Shown in pieces: positions 7,954 to 15,331 of a stretch of DNA of 30,820 nt. Position 1 is the stretch's first letter, and every line of letters begins with the position of its first letter. The DNA lies in contig JABLYX010000056.1 of assembly GCA_018265615.1 (NCBI GenBank), positions 1-30,820 of the forward strand. Direction: 5' to 3'. This stretch comes from Lentisphaeria bacterium (GTDB taxonomy: Bacteria > Verrucomicrobiota > Lentisphaeria > Victivallales > Victivallaceae). The translations under genes were made by a program, and so were the position numbers. Under the pieces are notes generated by a model. It saw only the letters and a program-made list of their open reading frames with translations. It was not told where the DNA came from and did no database searches.

Positions 7954-9039
7954 CTATGTGGTTTCACGGATCATGAGCATCGGCTGGATCAACTGGATGG
8001 TCCGGGTTGCGCCGGGGCGGTCGAGCTGGCGCAGCAGGATCTGCAGCGCGCAGCGGATCTGTTCGGTAAACGGCTGCCGGACGGCGGTGACGGCGAGCTT
8101 CAGCATGCGCTGCACCCCGGCGTAATCGTCGTACATGACCAATGCAACATCCTTCGGAATGCGCACATTGCGTTCACGCAGCACGTTCACCGCGCCGAAG
8201 GTCGCCCAGTCGCCGTGAATCAGGAGGGCGTCGAACTTCTGGTCCTCCTCCAGCAGCCGGCGGATGACGGCGGCGCCGGACTCCTCCTGGTGCGGAACCA
8301 TTTCGTAATGTCTTCTCCTGAGGGCGGAGCTGCATCCGAACTCATTCAGGGCGAAGAAGAATCCTTCGACCTTCTCCCGGTTGATCCGCTCATCGAGGCT
8401 GCCGTGCAGAAAGACGATATCGCGCCTTCCGCGTTCGAGCAGATGGCGCGTCGCCATATATGCGCCGTTGAAGTTGTCGATGGTGATATAGGAGATCTCC
8501 TCGTCCCCGGCGGGAGACTGCAGGGCGACGAACTTGCGGCGCTGCCCCTCAAGCACGGCGATCTCCTCTCCGGAAAGCTGTTTGGCGAAAACCAGCCCGT
8601 CGTAGTCCGAGATATTGATCGACTGGCGCTCAAAGGATTCCAGAAAGCTGTGCTCCTCCGCCCGCTGAACGATGAAGTTCGCGGAGAAATCCAGCGTGTT
8701 CCCATGCTGGAACAGCCCCATCATGAGCTGACTGAAATACGGATCCACCTCACTGGCTCCGGAGTGCACCTCAGAAGCGATGACCGCAATGTTGCGGCGG
8801 CTTGAAAAGCGGACCCCTTCCGTATTCACATAGGTTCCGTTCCCGCGGACGCGGCGGATGAGCTTCAGCTCTTCAAGCTGCCGCAGGCCCGTGCGCACGG
8901 TGATGCGGGAACAGCCGTACTGGCCGGCAAGCTCAAGCTCAGTGGCCAATCGCGCGCCGTTCGGAATTTCACCGTTCCGGATCGAACGGTAGAGGTCCTG
9001 GAACAGCTGTTCATTTTTGTTCAGTGGCTTTTGAATCAT
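7954..9039 (-). CDS. GntR-type HTH regulator with LacI-like sugar-sensing domain
   Basis: This 361-residue regulator starts at ATG 9039; GAAGGGAGG lies upstream. Earlier in-frame codons lie upstream of the promoter and were not used. Residues ~8-65 form a GntR winged helix (LFQDLYRSIRNGEIPNGARLATE..., then SRITVRTGLRQLEEL, then RRVRGNGTYV). Residues ~80-361 match periplasmic-binding-protein/LacI effector domains: NIAVIASEV at the start, DYDGLVF, DNFNGAYMATRHLLERGRRDI, FDALLIHGDWATFGAVNVL, VALVMYDDYAGVQRML and a final LIQPMLMIRE. This AraR-like design normally represses sugar-use genes until a sugar binds. It leads the operon with the pseudopilin and glycosidase, so it probably controls its own transcript. 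Confidence 0.9.
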   Translation of the reverse strand: MIQKPLNKNEQLFQDLYRSIRNGEIPNGARLATELELAGQYGCSRITVRTGLRQLEELKLIRRVRGNGTYVNTEGVRFSSRRNIAVIASEVHSGASEVDPYFSQLMMGLFQHGNTLDFSANFIVQRAEEHSFLESFERQSINISDYDGLVFAKQLSGEEIAVLEGQRRKFVALQSPAGDEEISYITIDNFNGAYMATRHLLERGRRDIVFLHGSLDERINREKVEGFFFALNEFGCSSALRRRHYEMVPHQEESGAAVIRRLLEEDQKFDALLIHGDWATFGAVNVLRERNVRIPKDVALVMYDDYAGVQRMLKLAVTAVRQPFTEQIRCALQILLRQLDRPGATRTIQLIQPMLMIRETT

Positions 9040-9067
9040 GGTGGCCGAAACCCTCCCTTCAGAAATT

Positions 9068-9096
9068 ATTATACTGAAGACCGGTGTCGAAAACAA
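9068..9096 (-). promoter_or_regulatory. Promoter for the GntR-type regulator operon (leftward)
   Basis: On the minus strand a perfect TATAAT (9068-9073) stands 17 bp from TTGTTT (9091-9096), a half-matching -35. The predicted start is near 9061, about 22 bases before the ATG. The gene-free stretch 9040-9400 holds only this promoter and the opposite one at 9298-9326 with their operators. The AATTGT repeats near 9140-9155 are not clearly functional. Confidence 0.6.
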
Positions 9097-9297
9097 CCCC
9101 TTTTCCGGGAAAATATGATTTTTGCAGACATGATAATACAATTTCATAACAATTACACCCAATCACATACTGTTTCGATAATCAGAAGGCTGAAACCGCT
9201 TGCCACCGGCATGGCAGCGCCTATCCGCAGACAGCGGCGGACTCCGGCATCGAAACCGGCTGAAAACAGGAAATTTCAAATTTATTGACTTCTGCTC

Positions 9298-9326
9298 TTG
9301 ACATTACAGGTCAACTCTGGTATAAT
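9298..9326 (+). promoter_or_regulatory. Perfect-consensus promoter for the LacI operon (rightward)
   Basis: TTGACA (9298-9303), 17 bp, TATAAT (9321-9326): an exact sigma-70 consensus. The bases upstream (about 9260-9290) are AT-rich, like an UP element. The predicted start near 9333 falls within the operator-like element at 9329-9344. An inverted TTGAC...GTCAA pair (9298-9314) also overlaps the -35 box. Confidence 0.85.
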
Positions 9327-9328
9327 AT

Positions 9329-9344
9329 TGTCAACCGGTTTGAT
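9329..9344 (+). promoter_or_regulatory. Degenerate operator-like site over the transcription start
   Basis: TGTCAACCGGTTTGAT (9329-9344) matches the perfect palindrome at 9371-9386 in 10 of its first 12 bases and has a central CG like LacI-family operators. It covers the predicted start site, a classic repressor position. The binding protein is presumed to be the LacI product of 9401. Confidence 0.5.
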
Positions 9345-9370
9345 TATTTCAGTTTTATAGTGCAATAATA

Positions 9371-9386
9371 TGTCAATCGATTGACA
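9371..9386 (+). promoter_or_regulatory. Perfect 16-bp palindromic operator in the lacI leader
   Basis: TGTCAATCGATTGACA is a complete palindrome with the central CG typical of LacI-family operators. It lies 14 bp before the ATG of the LacI gene, next to the ribosome site (AAGAGACGGA). Its centre is 42 bp, about four helical turns, from that of the degenerate copy at 9329-9344. It is likely an autoregulatory site. Confidence 0.7.
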
Positions 9387-9400
9387 AGAGACGGATATTC

Positions 9401-10399
9401 ATGAGAAAAGCTACGATTCAGGATGTCGCGGATTATCTGAAGGTCTCCAAGAGCGCGGTTTCGCACGCGCTCTCGGGGCGGCGGCGGATCAGCCCGGAGC
9501 TGTCGAAGCGGGTGCAGGCGGCGGTCGCCGAACTCGGATACAAACCGAATTTCGCGGCTAAAGTGTTGAAGCTGCATTCGACCGGGCTGATCGGCGCGGC
9601 GGTGAATGAGCTTGACAACCCGCACACGGTCGCGCTGATCAACGAGCTTTCGCGGGAGCTGAACAAATCAGGCTATTCCCTGACCCTCTGCCTCTGCGAA
9701 TCCCGGAAGCCCGAGGAGTGCGGCCAATTCATCGGCCGCATCTCGAACGGCATGGTGGACGCCATCATCAACATGCTCCCCCAGCTCCCGGACGAGGATG
9801 CGCAGGAGGCGGCCAACGGGACTCCGCTCCTGACCTACCGCCGCCACAGGCACTCCCCGATCACGCTCGACTACGAACACGGAGTAGTCCAGGCGCTCGA
9901 TCATCTGCGCGAACTCGGCCATGAGCGCATCGGCGTCATCTCGGTCTCGCAGCTCTGCTACGGCGAACCCGATCCCCGCGTGGTCGCCTACCGGAAATAC
10001 ATGAACGCCGCGAAGCTCTTCGACCCCGCGCTCGTCTTTCCGGGGGCGGGAAGCGCCGCAAGCGGATACGAGGGCGCAGGCAAACTTCTCGCGCTCCCGC
10101 AAAGGCCGACCGCCATCCTCGCGGGGAACGACCTCATGGCCTCCGGCGTCCTGCAGTGGGCGCACGAACGCGAACTGAAGCTGCCCGCGGAGCTCAGCGT
10201 GATCGGCTTCGACAACAGCTCGCTCGCCGCCGCGACCTATCCGATGCTGAGCAGCGTGGACACTTTCGTTCCGCTGGCCGCCGCGCATACGGCCAAAGTA
10301 CTGCTCGCCATGATCGGCGGGACGACAGACGACCTGCCGCCGATCGTCGTGAAAACCGAACTGGTCATCCGGAAATCATGTTCCGCCTGTCAAAAATAA
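9401..10399 (+). CDS. LacI-family transcriptional regulator (cassette 2)
   Basis: This 332-residue protein opens with a textbook LacI helix-turn-helix: ATIQDVADYLKVSKSAVSHALSG (residues ~4-26), then RRRISPELSKRVQAAVAELGYKPN and the hinge segment AAKVLK. The effector domain (residues ~60-330) has GLIGAAVNEL, a DAIINMLPQL segment, ITLDYEHGVVQALDHLRELGHERIGVIS, then PTAILAGNDLMASGVLQWAHERELKLPAELSVIGFDNS, and ends with ELVIRKSC. Such proteins repress sugar-use operons and release DNA on binding a sugar. It is the first gene after the consensus promoter at 9298 and the operator-like palindromes, and is followed after 16 bp by the pseudopilin and then the GH42-like enzyme. Autorepression with sugar induction is the likely control. 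Confidence 0.95.
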   Translation: MRKATIQDVADYLKVSKSAVSHALSGRRRISPELSKRVQAAVAELGYKPNFAAKVLKLHSTGLIGAAVNELDNPHTVALINELSRELNKSGYSLTLCLCESRKPEECGQFIGRISNGMVDAIINMLPQLPDEDAQEAANGTPLLTYRRHRHSPITLDYEHGVVQALDHLRELGHERIGVISVSQLCYGEPDPRVVAYRKYMNAAKLFDPALVFPGAGSAASGYEGAGKLLALPQRPTAILAGNDLMASGVLQWAHERELKLPAELSVIGFDNSSLAAATYPMLSSVDTFVPLAAAHTAKVLLAMIGGTTDDLPPIVVKTELVIRKSCSACQK

Positions 10400-10415
10400 C
10401 AGAGGGTTCCGCCTA

Positions 10416-11126
10416 ATGAGAAAAACATTTACCTTGATCGAGCTTCTTGTCGTGATCGCCATCATCGCCATTCTCGCCTCCATGCTGCTCCCCGCCCTGA
10501 ACAAGGCGCGCGAAAAAGCGGTCATGACGAAGTGCAAAAGCAACCTCAAGCAGATCGCCACCGGCATCCACGCGTATGCCGGAGACTATCGCGGCTACAT
10601 GCCGGCCGTCCGGCCCACGCTCACGGTGACGCCGCCGAACAGCCGCTATACCCGCCTCGGCAATTCGAGCGGAAAGATCGTCTACAGCAGCCTCGGGCTG
10701 CTGATCGAGGGCTACCTGAACGAAGCCGTGCTCTACTGCCCCGGTCAGAAGGTCCGCACCTACAACGCCTACCGGGATCTGCCGGCTACCTCCAACCGCA
10801 CCGCCGGATATGACAGTCTGCCGGTCTGGCACAACTCGAAGTGGCAATCCCGCCCGCAGCTCAACTTCATGCAGCAGAACAAGCTCGCGATCGTTTACGA
10901 CATCGCCACGGAAGCCAAGAGCGTCATTGAGGCAAACCTCCCCCACGAGCAGCAATGGAACGTCGCCTTCGCCGACGGCCATATCGCCGTTTACCGGAAC
11001 GGAATGCGCAGCGACATCGGCGGCACCACCCTCGGGACCGTGTTCAACATGATCATGAACGGCCAGAACAGCTCGTTCCCCAATGCAACGACGATCCTGC
11101 AGCGCTTCTCCGCCTGCGGGTACTGA
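10416..11126 (+). CDS. Pseudopilin-like protein, prepilin-type N-terminus (cassette 2)
   Basis: This 236-residue protein starts at ATG 10416, shortly after AGAGGG. MRKT|FTLIELLVV gives a class III signal with Glu+5 and Thr (not Gly) at -1, followed by a hydrophobic helix and LLPALNKAREKAVMTKCKSNLKQIATG. The C-terminal half has a Tyr/Gly-rich globular part with a CPG..Y segment, and HEQQWNVAFADGH fits the H-X9-DG motif exactly, with His and DG spaced by nine. It is cotranscribed with the lacI gene (16 bp gap) and the glycosidase (27 bp gap). Proteins of this family are normally processed by a prepilin peptidase and sit at the inner membrane or in a type II secretion/pilus-like fibre. What this one does is unknown. 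Confidence 0.9.
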   Translation: MRKTFTLIELLVVIAIIAILASMLLPALNKAREKAVMTKCKSNLKQIATGIHAYAGDYRGYMPAVRPTLTVTPPNSRYTRLGNSSGKIVYSSLGLLIEGYLNEAVLYCPGQKVRTYNAYRDLPATSNRTAGYDSLPVWHNSKWQSRPQLNFMQQNKLAIVYDIATEAKSVIEANLPHEQQWNVAFADGHIAVYRNGMRSDIGGTTLGTVFNMIMNGQNSSFPNATTILQRFSACGY

Positions 11127-11153
11127 ACCTCCTCAAATCACAAAGGGATCCCC

Positions 11154-14100
11154 ATGCTGTCACACCGCCATCTCCGCAGTGCGCTTGCCGCCGCTGTGTC
11201 CCTGTGCGCCGCCGGCTTTGCCGCCGCGGCGGGCCTGACCGTCGAAACGAAGTATCCGCCGGAGGCGAAATACCTGCGCGGCACACGCATCTACCCTGAG
11301 TTCCTGCTCGATATGAGCCGCGCCGCCGACTGGGCGCGGATCGGCAGTACCGGAGGTCACAAACTGACGGTTTCCGAAGCCGACTGTCCGGAGCGGCCGG
11401 GAAAACGCGGGCTGATGTTCTCCGCGAAAATCGACAAAAAAAACCCGAAGGCGCCGGGCTGGGTCGCATGGCAGGCCGCGCTTTCCCCGGAACTGAACCT
11501 CGCGGGCGTGGACGAAATCGAGTTTGAAATTTATCCGCTCCAGAAGTTCCCCTTCGGCGTCGTCGCCCGCTTCGGCAGCACGAAGGGGTTCGGACAATTG
11601 CCCTGCACCTGGTCGGATGTCGTGAAGGGACTCGAGCCGAAGCGCTGGCACACCGTGCGCATTCCGGTGAAGAAGAGCCGCCTCTCCGTGGATACGCTCC
11701 GGTTCGACTTCAACGCCCGCGGCGACGCGGTCCCCCACCAACAGGAGCTGTCGATGATCATCGCGGCAATCCGCCTCCTGCCCGCACCGCATCCCGCCAC
11801 GGCGGTCTATTCGTCCGGAATGAAGACGGCCGGGCCCGTGACCAACGGCTTCCTCATCAACCCGGAACCGTTGGAAATGGCCGGAGGAACCGACCTGAAA
11901 TACAGCGTCGAGCTCACCGTCGCCCGGGAACAGGAGGCGCTCCTTCAGGTCGAATGCGGCGGCAAGAGCTTCTCACGGCCCGTTCTCCTGAAAGCTCCCT
12001 GCACGGTGCTCGATATCCGCCTGCCCCGCCCGGCGGAGCTCTGGGAGCCCGGAAACCACTCCCTGAAAACGACCGTTTCGACTCCCGCCGGAGAAGTCGT
12101 CGCAAAGAGCGCCGAAGCGATGCCGCTCTCGCTCTTCTCCACCGCCGCCATGAATGAAAAGCGCATGCAGCTGAATGCCCGCCTCTCCGCGCTGGAACAG
12201 CGCCGGAAAGCCCTTGAAGAGGGCGGCACGGCGGCCGCCATGCCCGGAATCACATCGACCGCGGCGGAGCTCTTCCTCGGGCACTTCATCCCGGACGACT
12301 TCAACCGCCAGAAGAAGTACCGGATCGCCATGAGCGAACTGGACGACATCGAAACGATGCTGGACGGGCTCGAAACCGAACTTGCCGCCTACGAAGCGGG
12401 AAAAAAGCGCGAACTCCCGGTGACGCCCTACGACCCGGAACGCGAACTGACCGTCGAAAACGGGGTCATCTGCCAGAACGGGCAGCCGATCCTGCTGCTC
12501 GGTCCGCTGGCCGGAATGCCTGCCATCAGCTGGAGCCGGTACGCCACCCGGCTCGGCTTCAACTCCCTGGTCGTCGAGACGGATATGAATCACTGGCTGA
12601 ACTTCGAGAAGGGCAGCCGGCAGGCCATCCGGAAGTATCCGGACCTCGTGCGCGGGCCGGCGGAACTGTACACAGGTGAAAACGCGGTCGTCGCGGATTA
12701 TCTCGAGCGCTGCCGCGCGAACGGGCTCGCGGCGAACCTGCTGCTCTCCTCGCACTACTGCAGGGAGCTGCCCGGCGACCTGAAAAACGCCCGCAGCCGC
12801 TCCGCCGGGCACAACAACTTCGACTGGAACGTTCTGGCCCCCGAAGCAAAAGAGGCGTTCCGGCGCATGTACGGCAACCTCGTTCCGTACCTGAAAGAGA
12901 AGCCGTTCCTCGTGAGCCTCGGCACCGCCAATGAGCCCGGCTATGCCGTCAAAGCCGACTCCGCGGAGTTCCGGGCCGGCTTCGTCGCTCACCTGAAGCG
13001 GAAGTACGGCTCCGCCGCCGCGCTGAACCGCGCCTGGGGGAGCCGGTATCAGACGCCGGACGAGGTCGCGCTCCGCGACGCCATGTCGCCGCAGGCCCCC
13101 TCCGCCGCGAAGGTCGACTGGGCGGAATACCTGAGCGCCGAGGTCAGCTTGTTCTACGGTTTCCTCAGGGACCGGCTCCTCGAATCGCTCCCGGGCAAAC
13201 AAATATGGGTCAAGCTCATGGGCGACATCGGCTATGAGATGCTCGACGAGGAGGACAATATCGCGCTCGGCCAGAATGTCGCCGGCTCGGATTCCGCGTG
13301 GGAGTTCTGGCTCGACCATCTGCGCAGCCTGTTCCCCGCTTATCCCGTCACCAACCACGAGTGGCATTTCGTCAAGGGGGCCCATGTCTCCAATCCGGAT
13401 TATCTGGCCATGCGGATGTACCAGGGCGTCACGCGCGGTCTCCAGTCGGGAAACATCTGGCGCGGCATGCGGGCGGATTGGGAGAGCAAAGGACACGGAC
13501 ACGTCGAATCGTTCTCCCGCTACCCGCTCGGCCTGAACGCGATTGGACGGACCGCATACAGGCTGCGGATGCACTACCCGCTCCTGCTGCGGATGCAGCA
13601 ATTCGGCGGCGGGCGAATCCGCATCTGCTACGACAAAAGAAACCATCTGCTGCTCGGGAAGCCCTATATCGACAGCATCCACACCGCATACGACCGGCTG
13701 CGGATCAATCCGGAGGGGGTGCGCTTCACCTACCCGGCCAACGCGGCCCGCGGTGAACTCCGGGGCCTCCGCCTGATTGCCGCCGGCACGCTGCGCCACC
13801 TCCCGCAGGAAGCCGCCGGAGCCCTTGCGGAATGGGTGAAGGAGGGCGGAACCCTGTGGCTGGACGGTCCGGCGGAATGGAGCGATTATTCCGGGCGGAA
13901 GCTCCGGTTGCCGGATGCATTCGCAACTGCATTGAAACACGCCGGAGTCAGCCGGTTCGGCAGAGGCGCCGTCGTCACGGATCCCGCCTGGCAGGGATAC
14001 ACGGACCACATGACCGGTGTGACCGCATGGAGCGGCGGCCGCCCGAACGCCGGCGTCGAATGCCGGGTCCTGCGGGGAGAGGGCGGAAAGATGGAATATC

Positions 14101-14270
14101 TCTCCGTCGTCAATCTGGAAGATAAGGAGCAGACGGTCCGCTTCATGGACGGGAGCCGCCCTGTCCGCATCACCGGCAGTGATGTCTGGAACGACGGCGC
14201 CCCCGCCGGCGGACAGGAGACGATGTCCCTGCCGCCCTTCGCAATCCGGCTGTTCCGCATCAGCCTCTGA
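11154..14270 (+). CDS. Secreted GH42-like glycoside hydrolase (beta-galactosidase-type)
   Basis: This 1038-residue protein starts at ATG 11154 after AAAGGGATCC. It has a Sec signal (MLSHRHLRSALAAAVSLCAAG), a beta-sandwich N-terminal region (~30-220), a helical linker rich in Leu/Glu/Arg (~330-400), and a TIM barrel (~430-780). TANEPGY gives a candidate acid/base Glu594 and NHEWHF a candidate nucleophile Glu736. Between them LKRKYGSAAALNRAWGSRYQT matches a stretch characteristic of GH42 enzymes. After the barrel, RLIAAGTLRHLPQEAAGALAEWVKEGGTLWLDG resembles the glutamine-amidotransferase-like middle domain of GH42. GH42 enzymes mostly cleave terminal beta-galactosides; substrate choice here is unproven. 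It ends cassette 2 and is closed by the terminator at 14296. Confidence 0.88.
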   Translation: MLSHRHLRSALAAAVSLCAAGFAAAAGLTVETKYPPEAKYLRGTRIYPEFLLDMSRAADWARIGSTGGHKLTVSEADCPERPGKRGLMFSAKIDKKNPKAPGWVAWQAALSPELNLAGVDEIEFEIYPLQKFPFGVVARFGSTKGFGQLPCTWSDVVKGLEPKRWHTVRIPVKKSRLSVDTLRFDFNARGDAVPHQQELSMIIAAIRLLPAPHPATAVYSSGMKTAGPVTNGFLINPEPLEMAGGTDLKYSVELTVAREQEALLQVECGGKSFSRPVLLKAPCTVLDIRLPRPAELWEPGNHSLKTTVSTPAGEVVAKSAEAMPLSLFSTAAMNEKRMQLNARLSALEQRRKALEEGGTAAAMPGITSTAAELFLGHFIPDDFNRQKKYRIAMSELDDIETMLDGLETELAAYEAGKKRELPVTPYDPERELTVENGVICQNGQPILLLGPLAGMPAISWSRYATRLGFNSLVVETDMNHWLNFEKGSRQAIRKYPDLVRGPAELYTGENAVVADYLERCRANGLAANLLLSSHYCRELPGDLKNARSRSAGHNNFDWNVLAPEAKEAFRRMYGNLVPYLKEKPFLVSLGTANEPGYAVKADSAEFRAGFVAHLKRKYGSAAALNRAWGSRYQTPDEVALRDAMSPQAPSAAKVDWAEYLSAEVSLFYGFLRDRLLESLPGKQIWVKLMGDIGYEMLDEEDNIALGQNVAGSDSAWEFWLDHLRSLFPAYPVTNHEWHFVKGAHVSNPDYLAMRMYQGVTRGLQSGNIWRGMRADWESKGHGHVESFSRYPLGLNAIGRTAYRLRMHYPLLLRMQQFGGGRIRICYDKRNHLLLGKPYIDSIHTAYDRLRINPEGVRFTYPANAARGELRGLRLIAAGTLRHLPQEAAGALAEWVKEGGTLWLDGPAEWSDYSGRKLRLPDAFATALKHAGVSRFGRGAVVTDPAWQGYTDHMTGVTAWSGGRPNAGVECRVLRGEGGKMEYLSVVNLEDKEQTVRFMDGSRPVRITGSDVWNDGAPAGGQETMSLPPFAIRLFRISL

Positions 14271-14295
14271 CCGGAACCCGTCTTCCGCTCCATGT

Positions 14296-14325
14296 GCGTG
14301 TCCATCCCGGACACGCTTTTTTATT
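14296..14325 (+). terminator. Rho-independent terminator of cassette 2
   Basis: GCGTGTCC (14296-14303) and GGACACGC (14309-14316) form a perfect 8-bp stem with loop ATCCC, followed by TTTTTTATT. It begins 26 bp after the GH42-like stop codon. Confidence 0.9.
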
Positions 14326-14705
14326 GTCCGTCCGGGTTGAAATGATATATGCGTCATTCATTGCTTTCCCTTGCAAAACAGCAATTAATAAACTGTAAGA
14401 TCAGCTGAAAATCCGATTTCAGCAATCATCGTCTCAAGATATCAATATTTAATTAATGAATTTTATTTCAATAATGATTCTAATATTAATTGATTATAGA
14501 TCATAAAAGATAAAATAGCATATTTTTAATATTTCGTTTAAAATATTTTATTTCCGCTTGATTTTTTCAAAAATTCCACCATTATATAGTAAGTGCACTC
14601 CGGAGGATGCGAAAGCTGAATCGGCGGCAGGTTGAGGCGGAGCAGGAAGAGCGTGCCTGCTCCGTTCATGCGAATACCCGAAAAAAGAACTGACTGTGAT
14701 ACCTC
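14326..14705. other. AT-rich gene-free stretch with small palindromes
   Basis: No gene is supported here. From about 14340 to 14600 the base composition is strikingly AT-rich against a GC-rich background. Visible structure includes a 7-bp hairpin GCTGAAA...TTTCAGC (14404-14423), a perfect 12-bp palindrome TAAAATATTTTA (14539-14550), and a loose promoter-like pair TTGATT (14558-14563) with TTATAT (14582-14587), 18 bp apart. That pair could serve the gene at 14706. No direct repeats, tRNA ends or transposase remnants were seen. Confidence 0.6.
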
Positions 14706-15302
14706 ATGACGAATGCTGACAGGATTTCCGGAGAAACGGACAAATGCTGTTCCGAAGCCATTGAACTGACCCGCCGGTTCATCCACAAGCTCGAAGGACG
14801 CCTTTACCTCACCTACGAAGATGAAATCGTTTTCTTCGGGGAAAAATCCCTGTACAGCTACTGCCTCCTGCTGCAGGCGGGGTATGTCGACGAATTCGGC
14901 GCCTGGCTCAGGGAGCCGCCGGAGCACTCTCTGCTCTGCCGGCTGATCCGCAGATTCCGCCGGTCGATCCTCATGCGGCCCTGCCATCAGGAGCAGTTCT
15001 TCTGCGGCCCGCCGGGGCTGCGTTCCGGCACGGAGAAGCTTGTGGAAGCGGCCTCGTTCCTGAATATCGCCTATATGCAGGCGAATTTCTCCGAAGATGA
15101 GTGCAAAGCGCGAACCGTCATCCTCAAGTACCGCCTCGCCCAAAAAGTATTCGATTTCCCGGTTTTCGTGAACGGGATTTCATTGGCGAGGCTGCTCGGC
15201 TTCCGCCGGACGCCGACAGGGCGGATCGAGATTCCGCCGCCGCTCATGGCGGAGCTCCTGAAATCCATGCAAAACACAAGAGCGAAAAAAAACGCCCGGT
15301 GA
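14706..15302 (+). CDS. Hypothetical protein
   Basis: This 198-residue protein is not recognised. An in-frame TGA at 14697 rules out an upstream extension, so ATG 14706 is the first possible start; no clear ribosome site precedes it. Codons have GC-rich third positions like the neighbours, and an opposing frame (14538-15143) looks less protein-like. The protein is soluble-looking, with no signal peptide or membrane segment: an acidic/helical start, TYEDEIVFFGEKSLYSYCLLLQ, an Arg-rich LIRRFRRSI, and a C-terminal half with VFVNGISLARLLGFRRTPTG. Several Cys residues (Cys14 and Cys15 and others) are present without a clear metal motif. It stands alone between a terminator and a convergent operon. 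Confidence 0.6.
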   Translation: MTNADRISGETDKCCSEAIELTRRFIHKLEGRLYLTYEDEIVFFGEKSLYSYCLLLQAGYVDEFGAWLREPPEHSLLCRLIRRFRRSILMRPCHQEQFFCGPPGLRSGTEKLVEAASFLNIAYMQANFSEDECKARTVILKYRLAQKVFDFPVFVNGISLARLLGFRRTPTGRIEIPPPLMAELLKSMQNTRAKKNAR

Positions 15303-15331
15303 GTGCCCCGGCCGTTCCTTTCCGCATCCGG

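Noticed and set aside
11973..14357. Long minus-strand open frame (794 codons) across the GH42-like gene
   Set aside because: Antisense shadow of a gene with clear GH42-type motifs; no ribosome site or recognisable domain.
14607..14693. 28-codon ORF after GGAGG
   Set aside because: The ribosome site is only one base from the ATG, the peptide is highly charged without motifs, and it ends just before the 14706 gene.
14538..15143. Minus-strand frame opposite the hypothetical gene at 14706
   Set aside because: It runs through the AT-rich tract, has no ribosome site, and codon use favours the plus strand. Some doubt remains because neither product is recognised.
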